22,592 bases of DNA from JAFGMQ01 sp036733345 (GTDB lineage: Bacteria; Desulfobacterota; DSM-4660; Desulfatiglandales; Desulfatiglandaceae): positions 1 through 22,592 of the forward strand of contig DAINAR010000050.1 in NCBI GenBank assembly GCA_036733345.1, written 5' to 3'. This document shows, one piece after another, positions 14,397-22,592 of this stretch. The notes under the pieces were generated by a model. That model was given only the letters and a program-made list of their open reading frames with translations, was not told the origin of the DNA and ran no database searches. The number at the start of each line of letters is the position of its first letter. Position 1 is the first letter of the stretch. The position numbers and the translations under genes were made by a program.

Positions 14397-14534
14397 GGTT
14401 TGGACTATGACAGATGATAGCACAGTGTGCAAGAGTCAAGAGCCGACTTGACCCCATTCATTATATTCCTGGTAAATGGAATTACTCCGGGGCATGAGTA
14501 TGTTCTCAAATTCCTTCTCTCCTGCCTTTCTGAC
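14397..14534. other. Non-coding stretch with a REP-like hairpin
   Basis: No gene is supported. GTCAAG (14435-14440) and CTTGAC (14447-14452) flank AGCCGA, followed by CCCCATTC. This resembles REP-type hairpins linked to RAYT-family transposases, but no transposase gene is present, so the link is weak. Confidence 0.25.
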
Positions 14535-14666
14535 ACACATCCTGAAAATCCTGTTGATCCTGTCAAAAAATTCCTGCCCTTTCGGTTATCTGTCATCCGT
14601 AGTCCGAATTAGCTTGACCAATATAAAATAAATGACTTATTCTTTCGAAGTTTAATTACACAGGGG
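14535..14666 (+). repeat. Dispersed repeat, full copy 2
   Basis: This is the second full copy of the repeat at 14064-14190, with the same order of parts: aatcctgttgatcctgtc, CAAAAAATTCCTGCCCTTTC, GTCCGAATTAGCTTGACC, then GACTTATTCTTTCGAAGT. By eye about a dozen to fifteen positions differ. Together with copy 1 it brackets the terminator region and lies about 150 bases upstream of the helicase gene. Confidence 0.8.
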
Positions 14667-14693
14667 ATATCTAAAGGTTTTTGTTCTTAAAGC

Positions 14694-14708
14694 TCACTGA
14701 ATCAGTGA
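14694..14708. promoter_or_regulatory. 15-bp perfect palindrome upstream of the helicase operon
   Basis: TCACTGA-A-TCAGTGA has perfect 7-bp arms around one base, about 117-131 bases before the helicase start. It could be an operator for this operon. No strong promoter boxes can be named nearby; AT-rich candidates such as TATAAA near 14788-14793 are weak. Confidence 0.35.
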
Positions 14709-14824
14709 AGGGAATACATCTGTGACTATATCCGGTATACATCTTAAACCACAAAATAGTTTATTAAGCAGAAAAAATTATTATGAATTTATAAAGGCTT
14801 AACAAGAATATCCTCTTGGGGCTA

Positions 14825-17800
14825 ATGTTAGTGGAAAATAGCACACAAGTTCAAAGCGCAATTCACATCCTTTTAAGTGAGATGGCTAAGTGTCTTGCCC
14901 TGTTCCTTGATAGAGAGCTGCCATCCCTTTTCGAAGATTGGTGGAAACAGGCCGTAGTGAACAATTTGTCATTCCAGCAGCGTCGTCGGCTTGAGAAACG
15001 TGGCATAACTTCACTCGGTGCTCTGGACCTCGCAGCGTTGCTTCGAGTGCTCGATCATAACTGGTACCAGATTTCTAACAAACTTGGACTGACATCGGAG
15101 TCGCGGCATTTCGTAAAGGAGATGCAAACGATCCGCAACCGCTGGGCACACGAGACCGCTGAAAGCTTCCCCCTTGACGATGTATATCGCGATTTGGACA
15201 CACTCCAGCGTTTTGCTGTGGTCATCGAGGCGAATGAAACATTGATTCAAGAGGTGCGATCCCTAAAGACGGGGCTTTTTGCCACAGATACGGAATCACC
15301 TGATAAAACCGATGCCATTGCCCCTAGACCGCCTCAGACAGCCAAGGAGAACAGTGCCGAATTTGAACCAGGGCAGATTGTATATATCCGGTCTGACCCG
15401 ACTATTCGGGGCGCGGTGAGTTCGGTCTTGTTGGGCAAACCGGAAAATAGGTTCAAGATCTTCGTGAGTGGTGAAACCCAGACCTTCTATGCATCTCAGT
15501 TAATGGCTGAAGATGTTCCCGATTATGAAACTGAATTCTTACCCTGTGAGCAGTTTCACGCTTACCTAACCGCGCTGCAAATTAGATATCCCGGACTATC
15601 GACACTCTATTCTCTTAACGCCGCACGTGTCGATTTCATTCCGTATCAATTTCGCCCTGTGCTGAGGTTCATCAGGTCGGATCGTCCGAGATTACTGATC
15701 GCTGACAGTGTGGGTGTCGGCAAGACCATCGAGGCTGGTCTCATCCTTCGCGAATTGCAGGCAAGACGTGATATTCGGTCGGTTCTCATCGTGTGTCCTC
15801 GACCATTAGTGACCGAGCGCAAATGGATGAACGAGATGAAGCGTTTCGAGGAGCGTTTCACACATCTCGATGGTGGCACCCTGCTCTACTGCATAAACGA
15901 GATGGACCTTGAAGGTGTTTGGCCTGAGCAACATCAGAGGGTGATAGTTCCCTATTCCTTATTCGATGAGGCTCTGCTTTATGGTTCTGGGCCAGACAGC
16001 AAACGAAAACGCAAGAAGGGGCTGCTCGACTTGGATCCTCCTCCTCGATTCGATTTAGTTATCGTTGATGAGGCGCACCATATACGAAATCAGGATACGT
16101 TCAGCCACAAAGCTGTGCGTTTTTTCTGTGACCACGCGGAGGCCGTTATCTTCCTGACTGCGACGCCGATCCAGCTTGGCAGCAAAGACCTTTTCGTCCT
16201 TCTCAATACGTTGCGCCCCGATTTGATCATCGATCAGGAGAGTTTCACGCACATGGCGGAACCAAATTCTTTTATTAACCAGGCGATATCCTTTGCACGG
16301 GCTCAAGAACCGGAATGGCAAATTCGGACGAGTGACGCCCTTGACCAAGCGACGGCCACGGCTTGGGGTCAGGCGATCCTCCGCCACAATCCGAATTTTA
16401 TCCGAATACGCTCCAGGCTGTCAGAAGGCGACGTAACAAGTGAAGAACGTGTGCAGATCATTACGGACATGGAAGGCATGCACACTTTTGCAGGGATTAT
16501 CAACCGGACTCGCCGGCGGGATATAGGTGATTTTACGATACGCAAACCCGAGACAGTGGTCGTTCCTTTCACGCCAGCCCAGCAACGTCTGCATGACGAA
16601 CTTCTCAGAATTCAGGCTGAGATATTCAGCCGACTTCACGGAGACATAAACGTCAAATTCATGATGACCACGATCAGACGTCAAGCCGCGAGTTGTCTTT
16701 TCGGGCTTGCGCCTTTTCTAGAGGATATTTTGAACCGCCATCTCGATGAGCTGTCTTGGGAGGAATCCGATAACACCTCGGATGTTCCTCATGGCGAGAC
16801 TGTCGACACAATAAAATCGCAAATCCAATCGATTCTTGAAAGTGCTCGATTGCTTGATCCTGATGATCCGAAACTTGAGGCGCTACGGACTACCATTCGA
16901 AATAAGCAGAAGTTGCCCAACAACAAGGTGATGCTGTTCAGCAGCTTCAGGCATACGCTCAACTACCTCTTCCGCCATCTCAGTGAGGATAGAATTCACG
17001 TGGGGATGATACATGGCGGAACCCCGGATGAAGAACGAGTAATGCTCCGCAGTCGATTCGAGAAACCTCGAGACGACACGGATAGCTTGGATGTCCTGTT
17101 GTTCTCGGAAATCGGTTGCGAAGGCTTAGACTATCAGTTCTGCGACTGCATTGTGAACTATGACTTGCCTTGGAATCCGATGCGTGTTGAACAACGCATT
17201 GGCCGTATCGACCGGAATGGACAAAAAAGCGAAAGCGTTGCCATTATCAATCTGATCACGCCGGGCACCGTCGATGCCGATATATACGAACGTTGCCTTC
17301 TGCGCATTGGAGTGTTCGACAGCGCCTTGGGTGGCAGCGAAGAGATTCTTGGAGAGATCACCAGGGAGATTCGGGATATTGCAGAGAACTTCACCTTGAG
17401 TGAGGAGGAACGCGGGGACAAACTTCAGCAGTTGGCGGACAACAAGATTCGCCTGATACAGGAACAAGAGGAGCTCGAAAAGCGGCAAAAGGAACTTTTC
17501 GGTATTCTGCTGCCAGAAGACCGTATGAGGAAAGAAATCGAGGATGCCTCGAGCTTTTGGTTATCCCCGGCATCCATACGAAGGATTGTAACTCTATATT
17601 TACAAAGGGCCTGTGGAAAAGAGCAGAAATTCATCCTTGGTGAAAAGCCTCTCAAAACACTTCGTCTATCGCAAGAGGCCCGGAGTATCGTGCTGCGCGA
17701 TTTTCAGCAGCTTTCCCGGCAAAACGCCACGGCCTACCGGGAGTGGGAGAGTTGGCTAAAAGGGGGTAATCCCCATTTTCTCATAACCTTCGAATCTGAC

Positions 17801-18427
17801 TGCGCGGCTCAACATCCCGCGGCGGCCTTCTTTATGCCTCTACATCCCTTGGTCCGACAGGCCGCGATATCGTTCAATATAAAAAAGAGAGTGGTCGCCA
17901 CACTCAAGGCTCAGTCCAGTGACGTTCCCGAGGGTCGATACGAGTTCGCCATTTATCAATGGCGGTTTCACGGGATAAAGGAAGATTTGGTCTTGCGGCC
18001 AGTCGCTTCTTCCGAAGCGGTCACATTACATCTTAGCCGTCTGCTTGAAAAGGCAACAGACCTCGCTGTCGATGATCCGAAAGAAGTCGATTTAGCCTGT
18101 TGTGACGCATTAGACGCTCAACATTACAGCCTATGGTCCGATGCGCGGACGAAGCATCGGCAAATAACGCAAGAATTGGCGGAATTTCGCCGCGAGAGCC
18201 TTACAACGAGTCATCGGGCACGGATAGCGCTTCTTGAGGAACAGCTTAGGCAGGCTAGCAACGAAAAGATTATGAAAATGCGTCGGTCTCAAATCTCTAC
18301 GGCTGAGGCGGACTATGCCAGGCGTATTCAGGATTTGGACATCGCCTTGGAAAGAGCGGAAATAACCGCGGAGCCGGTAGCATACGGAATGATTCAAATT
18401 GTTGGAGATGCAACTTATGCCGAGTGA
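14825..18427 (+). CDS. Swt1-type HEPN domain fused to SNF2/RapA-like helicase
   Basis: This protein of about 1200 residues combines a putative RNase domain with a DNA/RNA translocase. Counting from a TTG at 14816, residues about 15-140 form an Swt1-family HEPN domain with DLAALLRVLDHNWYQIS (71-87) and the Rx4H signature IRNRWAH (106-112). Residues about 184-232 form a small beta domain (FEPGQIVYIRSDPT). The helicase follows: Walker A ADSVGVGKT (296-304), VIVDEAH (415-421), FLTATP (446-451), and in the second lobe NYDLPWNPMRVEQRIGRID (about 778-796). An insert and coiled coils fill the C-terminus (about 860-905 and 1110-1180). The start is uncertain: ATG 14825 and TTG 14816 both lack a clear ribosome site; I use the ATG. 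The stop overlaps the next gene. HEPN-helicase fusions are typical of anti-phage and stress systems, and I infer that role here. Confidence 0.85.
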   Translation: MLVENSTQVQSAIHILLSEMAKCLALFLDRELPSLFEDWWKQAVVNNLSFQQRRRLEKRGITSLGALDLAALLRVLDHNWYQISNKLGLTSESRHFVKEMQTIRNRWAHETAESFPLDDVYRDLDTLQRFAVVIEANETLIQEVRSLKTGLFATDTESPDKTDAIAPRPPQTAKENSAEFEPGQIVYIRSDPTIRGAVSSVLLGKPENRFKIFVSGETQTFYASQLMAEDVPDYETEFLPCEQFHAYLTALQIRYPGLSTLYSLNAARVDFIPYQFRPVLRFIRSDRPRLLIADSVGVGKTIEAGLILRELQARRDIRSVLIVCPRPLVTERKWMNEMKRFEERFTHLDGGTLLYCINEMDLEGVWPEQHQRVIVPYSLFDEALLYGSGPDSKRKRKKGLLDLDPPPRFDLVIVDEAHHIRNQDTFSHKAVRFFCDHAEAVIFLTATPIQLGSKDLFVLLNTLRPDLIIDQESFTHMAEPNSFINQAISFARAQEPEWQIRTSDALDQATATAWGQAILRHNPNFIRIRSRLSEGDVTSEERVQIITDMEGMHTFAGIINRTRRRDIGDFTIRKPETVVVPFTPAQQRLHDELLRIQAEIFSRLHGDINVKFMMTTIRRQAASCLFGLAPFLEDILNRHLDELSWEESDNTSDVPHGETVDTIKSQIQSILESARLLDPDDPKLEALRTTIRNKQKLPNNKVMLFSSFRHTLNYLFRHLSEDRIHVGMIHGGTPDEERVMLRSRFEKPRDDTDSLDVLLFSEIGCEGLDYQFCDCIVNYDLPWNPMRVEQRIGRIDRNGQKSESVAIINLITPGTVDADIYERCLLRIGVFDSALGGSEEILGEITREIRDIAENFTLSEEERGDKLQQLADNKIRLIQEQEELEKRQKELFGILLPEDRMRKEIEDASSFWLSPASIRRIVTLYLQRACGKEQKFILGEKPLKTLRLSQEARSIVLRDFQQLSRQNATAYREWESWLKGGNPHFLITFESDCAAQHPAAAFFMPLHPLVRQAAISFNIKKRVVATLKAQSSDVPEGRYEFAIYQWRFHGIKEDLVLRPVASSEAVTLHLSRLLEKATDLAVDDPKEVDLACCDALDAQHYSLWSDARTKHRQITQELAEFRRESLTTSHRARIALLEEQLRQASNEKIMKMRRSQISTAEADYARRIQDLDIALERAEITAEPVAYGMIQIVGDATYAE

Positions 18428-21400
18428 CTACGACAAAATTCGTGCCGACAACATCCTCGAATATGGTCAAGGAACACGTCATCTATCCTTTTTGGGCAGA
18501 CTATACACGGATCGAACCCATTTCATATTCGAGCTTCTGCAAAACGCCGAGGATGCCAGTGCGTCTAAGGTCCTCTTCCAACTTTTCGAAGACAAGCTTG
18601 AAGTTTTTCATAACGGCCGCCTATTTGATGAAAATGATGTACGCGGCATTTGCGGGGTGGGTGAAGGAACGAAGTCTGAAGATCTCACTCAGATCGGCAA
18701 GTTCGGCATCGGCTTCAAGTCTGTCTACGCATATACAACCAAACCTGAAATTCACTCAGGAGATGAAAGCTTCAGAATCGAGAACTACGTTCGGCCATGT
18801 GCCGTCCATCAGCAAGACATCGGAAATTCATGGACCACCCTCTTTACGTTTCCGTTCAACAAGGAGGATGTGGAACCGGCAATCGCATGCAGGGAAATCA
18901 GTAAAAGGCTTCGTAAGCTAAGTGCCAGGCCGCTGCTTTTTATTCGAAAAATCAAGGAGATTGAATACAGTCTGCCGGATGGGATGGGAGGTGCTTATCT
19001 GAGAGACGAGATTACCCGGGGTGGCGCAAGGGAAGTAACGGTCATTGGGCAGAACAACGGCGAGGATGAAAGCGAGAGATGGCTGATATTTGAACGGCCC
19101 GTGGAAGTGCCTGACCCTGCCGAGGATTGCCCACATCAAGTCCCGGTCGAGATCGGATTTCGTCTTAAAAAGAACTATAGGGAACAACGGGAAGAAGTGG
19201 TAAGAGTGAAGGATTCGCCACTCGTGGTCTTTTTCCCGACTGAAAAGGAGACCCGATTCGGATTCTTGATCCAAGGACCATACAAAACCACACCGGCGAG
19301 GGACAATATTCCGAAAGAGGACGTTTGGAACACAGCATTGGTACACGAGACTGCATGTCTTATTGCTGACGTATTGCCGCAGCTCAAGGACCTTAGTCTT
19401 TTGGATGTCTCGTTGCTTGAGGCACTACCGATAAGGCCGGAGGATTTTCCGGCAGACGGCATGTTTTATCCAATTTTCAAAGCCGTTAGTGAGGCTCTTG
19501 AGACCAAGGAACTGATTCCCGCAGATGACGGTAGCTTTGCTTCAGCGCAGGAAGCCAAACTTGCTCGTGGTGAAGGCTTGAGAAATTTATTGATTGGCAA
19601 ACATCTTCAAGTTTTATTTAAGGCGAATAGCCCAATGAAATGGCTGACAGGAGCGATAACACAGGACCGTACCCCAGATTTAAGGCTTTATCTAATGGAC
19701 CAGCTTAAAATAGAAGAGGTAAGACCTGAAAAATTTATTGATTTATTGACAGATAATTTTCTCAAGATTCAGGCTGATAGCTGGATTATACAATTCTACT
19801 CTTTTTTAGGCACAGATAGAACGGATATTTGGAAAAAGCCAAATGCTCCATTAAGAAGAAAAGCAATTTTACGCCTTGAGGACAATACCCATGTTGTCCC
19901 ATTTAAGGATGATGGAACACCAAATGCTTATCTACCATCCACCACACTCACTAATTTTCCAACGATTAAAAAGAGCATTTTTGCTAATGAGGCTTCTGCT
20001 GATTTTTTGAAAAGGCTTGGATTGATAGAACCTGACCTGTTTGCAGAACTTATTGAATTTATTATACCAAAATATACTAATGCCGGGACAAATATCAATA
20101 TTGAAGAAAATATTAATGATCTTAAAACAATTAAGAAACTCTTGAATGAACCCCATAGCGTCAGTTCATCGAGTTCACTTGCGAAATTACGAATTTTACT
20201 ATCGCAGTTAGGTCTTGAGAATTACGAAAATGGTTTTTCTGAAAACGGATCAAAACAAATTGTTCCACTTTTATTAAGAGATTGGGTCTTACCTTCAATT
20301 CCACTTATAAAGGCTTGCAACGGCCCAGAGATCAAATATAAAGCTCCAAAAGATGTTTACGAAAATAATTCATCATTAAAATTGTTTTTTCACGACACTC
20401 AAAAGGCATGGTTTATCAGTGATGATTACCCGGATGATGTCTCGTCACTATTCGAACAACTAGGTATAAATAAGCTCCCTAAAGTTAAAAAACAAAGTTC
20501 GAATAACGATGGCTTCGTTATAATTTCTGAGCAACATGGTTACCATAGAAGAGGTCTAAAAGGTTTTGACCCAGATATTGAAGTTGAAGGGCTGGACAAT
20601 GCTCTTGCATATCCAACTGTTGAGAAGAGCATGTTTATTTGGAATAAGATTGTACTCCCAAACGCAGAATGCATTCGAGGGACGATTGAAAAATCATCTA
20701 GACAAACCTATGAAAAAAGCAGCAAGGAAGAGCACATATCAGAGTCCTTTGGTCGTCTGCTGATAGATAGCAGGTGGTTGCCGGGCACCAACGGAAAATT
20801 CCATTGGCCGGGTGAAATCAGCCTCAATGAACTCCCTGATCAATTCGAACGTAGTGAAAAGCTGGTTGGTCTCCTCAGCATGAAAAAGGATATTGTCGCC
20901 AAACTAGCTGAAGAGGCAGGTGTCAATAAGGAAACAATTGAACTTGTTCGAGAGCTGGAGAGGAACCCTGACCTCCTTAAGTCAGTCCAGGAGCAGATCA
21001 AAAAAAGGAAGGATACTGAATTTCCAACCCAAAAAGTGATTGATCCAGATCGGCGAAAAATAAAAGTCAACGAAGACTTACAGGTTGGTGCAGAAAAACA
21101 ATACGAAAAACGGACCAGGTCAGTTCGCGTCAGCGAGGCCACCCAGTATGTCCGGACTTGGTTGCAGAACCAGTATAAAAACAAAGACGGGCAAATGGTC
21201 TGTCAGATATGCAAGAAGGAAATGCCTTTCAAGAAGCTTGATGGCGAGTATTATTTTGAAGCAGTTGAGGCGTTTACCAAAGACATTTTTACTAAGGAGC
21301 ATGAGGCACAATTTTTGACGCTATGCCCACTTTGCGCGGCAATGTACAAAGAGCTTGTCAAGAAGGACGAAACGGCAATGGCTGGCCTGAGAAAGACTTT

Positions 21401-21533
21401 GCTGGAAATGGACGCACTGGAGGCTCCATTGCGACTTGGCGATTTGGAGACCAGCATCAAATTCGTTGAAGCTCATCTTTGCGACATCAAAACCATTCTC
21501 GAAGATACGAGAAGGAGCGAAGAAGAGCCATAA
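18417..21533 (+). CDS. Sacsin-like GHKL ATPase with C-terminal zinc (HNH-like) module
   Basis: This protein of 1038 residues begins with a sacsin/Hsp90-type GHKL ATPase: N-box FIFELLQNAEDA (about 36-47), G1 motif VRGICGVGEGTK (about 75-86) and G2 motif IGKFGIGFKSVYAY (about 93-106). A long region of unknown fold follows to about residue 830, then a coiled-coil-like stretch and a C-terminal module with CQIC (about 929) and LCPLC (about 969). The pair of CxxC knuckles around YYFEAVEAF resembles an HNH finger in which the first catalytic His is Val. ATG 18417 is chosen because GGAG (18404-18407) precedes it by 9 bases. It overlaps the helicase stop by 11 bases, so the two are translationally coupled and likely act together. 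The middle third is distinctly AT-rich. A defence role is inferred from partner and architecture. Confidence 0.82.
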   Translation: MPSDYDKIRADNILEYGQGTRHLSFLGRLYTDRTHFIFELLQNAEDASASKVLFQLFEDKLEVFHNGRLFDENDVRGICGVGEGTKSEDLTQIGKFGIGFKSVYAYTTKPEIHSGDESFRIENYVRPCAVHQQDIGNSWTTLFTFPFNKEDVEPAIACREISKRLRKLSARPLLFIRKIKEIEYSLPDGMGGAYLRDEITRGGAREVTVIGQNNGEDESERWLIFERPVEVPDPAEDCPHQVPVEIGFRLKKNYREQREEVVRVKDSPLVVFFPTEKETRFGFLIQGPYKTTPARDNIPKEDVWNTALVHETACLIADVLPQLKDLSLLDVSLLEALPIRPEDFPADGMFYPIFKAVSEALETKELIPADDGSFASAQEAKLARGEGLRNLLIGKHLQVLFKANSPMKWLTGAITQDRTPDLRLYLMDQLKIEEVRPEKFIDLLTDNFLKIQADSWIIQFYSFLGTDRTDIWKKPNAPLRRKAILRLEDNTHVVPFKDDGTPNAYLPSTTLTNFPTIKKSIFANEASADFLKRLGLIEPDLFAELIEFIIPKYTNAGTNINIEENINDLKTIKKLLNEPHSVSSSSSLAKLRILLSQLGLENYENGFSENGSKQIVPLLLRDWVLPSIPLIKACNGPEIKYKAPKDVYENNSSLKLFFHDTQKAWFISDDYPDDVSSLFEQLGINKLPKVKKQSSNNDGFVIISEQHGYHRRGLKGFDPDIEVEGLDNALAYPTVEKSMFIWNKIVLPNAECIRGTIEKSSRQTYEKSSKEEHISESFGRLLIDSRWLPGTNGKFHWPGEISLNELPDQFERSEKLVGLLSMKKDIVAKLAEEAGVNKETIELVRELERNPDLLKSVQEQIKKRKDTEFPTQKVIDPDRRKIKVNEDLQVGAEKQYEKRTRSVRVSEATQYVRTWLQNQYKNKDGQMVCQICKKEMPFKKLDGEYYFEAVEAFTKDIFTKEHEAQFLTLCPLCAAMYKELVKKDETAMAGLRKTLLEMDALEAPLRLGDLETSIKFVEAHLCDIKTILEDTRRSEEEP

Positions 21534-21826
21534 AGTATCTGTAAGGAGGTCGGATAGAGGCAAGTGTTTAATATAATCCCAACATTATCTAAAATTGTCT
21601 TTTATTAGCTTAAACCAATGTTTTTAACATCAAAAATAGCCTTTTAAAGCTTAACAATACCTTTTTTTGCTACGACATTGGTTAAATATCAATAGGATAT
21701 CTTGTTCCGACTCCAGATCATTTTGACTATCAGGCATTTTTAATCTTAAATGATAATACCTGGATTCTTTAAATCGAAAGATGAAAAGCTTAACTCTGAT
21801 TCTTTCATAAAATTCTGGATGTAATA
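21534..21826. other. AT-rich gap with an orphan ribosome-binding site
   Basis: TAAGGAGGT (21542-21550), a near-perfect ribosome site, lies 8 bases after the GHKL stop but leads only to a GTG (21564) and a 14-codon frame ending at 21608. The remainder, to 21826, is about 70 percent A+T by eye, with no gene, clear promoter or terminator. It may mark a lost third gene. Confidence 0.4.
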
Positions 21827-22576
21827 TTGCTAAACTATTATTTCAAAGACACTGTTCAATCATTCCTCCAAAAAAGCACAGAAGAGATCATTGGTGAAAT
21901 TACTCTTTCAAACACTTTTGATTCTTCATTTAATCAAAATAAATCTTGGGAAAGCCAAATCCCAATCCTTAAAGATGCAGTATCTGGATTAAAAGGAACC
22001 ATATTCTTCGAGTTTTCCATACCAAGAATGGGTAAGAGAGTGGATGTTATTATTGTCACAGAAAACATCGTTTTTGTCATAGAGTTTAAGGTTGGGGAAA
22101 CAAAATACCATCGGCACCATATTGAACAGGTTTGGGATTACGCCTTGGATTTAAAAAATTTTCATGACCCCAGCCATAATGCTGTTTTAGTGCCTATCCT
22201 AGTGGCTACCGAAAACGAAGTTTCGTTTTTAGAAATTGTTACAACTCCCCATAATGATAATGTAATTTTTCCAATTCGGACAAATAAAGATGAATTATAT
22301 CAAGCAATTTCCAATGTTTTCTCATTCTTCAAAGAAAACAACGAAATCAACGGAGAACTGTTTTCACGAGGGAGATATTCCCCAACTCCAACGATTATTG
22401 AAGCAGCGGTATCACTTTATAATAGCCACACTGTTGATGAAATTACAAGGAGTGATGCTGAAGCCAAAAACTTAACTGTTACTACAACAGCCATTTCAGA
22501 TATTATCAATAATTCAAAATCTAATACAAAAAAAAGTGGCTCCTCATACGAATTTGTGGGTAGAAAGGTTATTTAA
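21827..22576 (+). CDS. PD-(D/E)XK domain protein, like the N-terminal half of a DUF2075/Schlafen-type helicase
   Basis: This 249-residue protein matches the N-terminal region that precedes the motor in DUF2075 (Schlafen group 3-like) DNA/RNA helicases. FLQKSTEEIIGEIT (13-26), a Trp-containing ILKDAV region, FEFSIPRMGKRVDVII (61-76) and FVIEFKVGE (82-90) give the Asp and E-x-K core of a PD-(D/E)XK nuclease-like fold, followed by QVWDYALDLKNFHDPSH (100-116). In full-length relatives the P-loop helicase starts soon after a Lys-rich linker. Here NNSKSNTKK (about 228-236) leads only to SYEFVGRKVI and a stop, and the alternative frame also closes by 22592 without a Walker motif. It is probably a truncated gene, less likely a free-standing nuclease. 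The TTG start at 21827 is uncertain; the frame is open from 21800 without an ATG, and no ribosome site is evident. Confidence 0.65.
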   Translation: MLNYYFKDTVQSFLQKSTEEIIGEITLSNTFDSSFNQNKSWESQIPILKDAVSGLKGTIFFEFSIPRMGKRVDVIIVTENIVFVIEFKVGETKYHRHHIEQVWDYALDLKNFHDPSHNAVLVPILVATENEVSFLEIVTTPHNDNVIFPIRTNKDELYQAISNVFSFFKENNEINGELFSRGRYSPTPTIIEAAVSLYNSHTVDEITRSDAEAKNLTVTTTAISDIINNSKSNTKKSGSSYEFVGRKVI

Positions 22577-22592
22577 AAACTTGAAAGCATGA

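Noticed and set aside
14435..14460. Remnant of an IS or RAYT transposon
   Set aside because: There is a REP-like hairpin, but no transposase gene or matching second end is present, so it is listed only as a weak note.
14816..18427. DISARM, Druantia or Hachiman helicase assignment
   Set aside because: The partner genes that define those systems (methylase, DUF1998, DUF1837 and others) are absent, and the N-terminal HEPN domain does not fit them.

Overview
The window looks like a chromosomal segment from a mesophilic anaerobic bacterium, most plausibly a Desulfobacterota/Deltaproteobacteria-type syntroph or sulfate reducer. That is an inference from the gene families (adenosylcobalamin acyl-CoA mutase, CoA ligase, TRAP remnant, a Gram-negative outer-membrane barrel) and moderate GC; no taxonomic marker gene is present. 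Every supported gene lies on the + strand.

Region 1 (1-9614) is a catabolic/B12 region. The tail of an MFS exporter (3-224) is followed by a TetR regulator (471-1073) with its own promoter. Next comes a strong promoter overlapped by two CTGAC-NN-GTCAG palindromes, then a tight operon: split B12-dependent acyl-CoA mutase (catalytic subunit 1447-3075, B12-binding subunit 3121-3519), its MeaB-type GTPase chaperone (3523-4542), an acyl-CoA ligase (4554-6110), an MmgE/PrpD-family protein (6145-7521) and a crotonase (7616-8374). A decayed TRAP transporter binding-protein gene (8421-9002) and a cobalamin adenosyltransferase (9081-9614) follow. The likely logic is that an organic acid is taken up, activated to its CoA thioester and rearranged on the carbon skeleton, with cofactor made and guarded locally. 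The mutase lacks the residues that define methylmalonyl-CoA mutase and does not match the recalled signatures of isobutyryl- or 2-hydroxyisobutyryl-CoA mutase. The MmgE/PrpD protein and the crotonase also lack usual catalytic residues. The substrate is therefore unknown and possibly new.

Region 2 (9615-11220) holds a cyclophilin-like-fold protein under a near-consensus promoter and an outer-membrane beta-barrel protein.

Region 3 (11200-14815) is a patchwork of accessory genes in repeat-rich DNA: a SLOG-like nucleotide-binding protein with a broken partial second copy upstream, and an AlbA_2/Schlafen-type ATPase with a winged-helix tail. Copies of a short dispersed repeat lie between and around them.

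Region 4 (14816-22592) resembles a defence island: an Swt1-type HEPN domain fused to a SNF2/RapA-like helicase, translationally coupled to a large sacsin-like GHKL ATPase with a C-terminal two-CxxC zinc module, then a PD-(D/E)XK protein that looks like the N-terminal half of a DUF2075/Schlafen-type helicase missing its motor. The GHKL gene is AT-rich in its middle third. I could not match the helicase-GHKL pair to a named defence system from memory.
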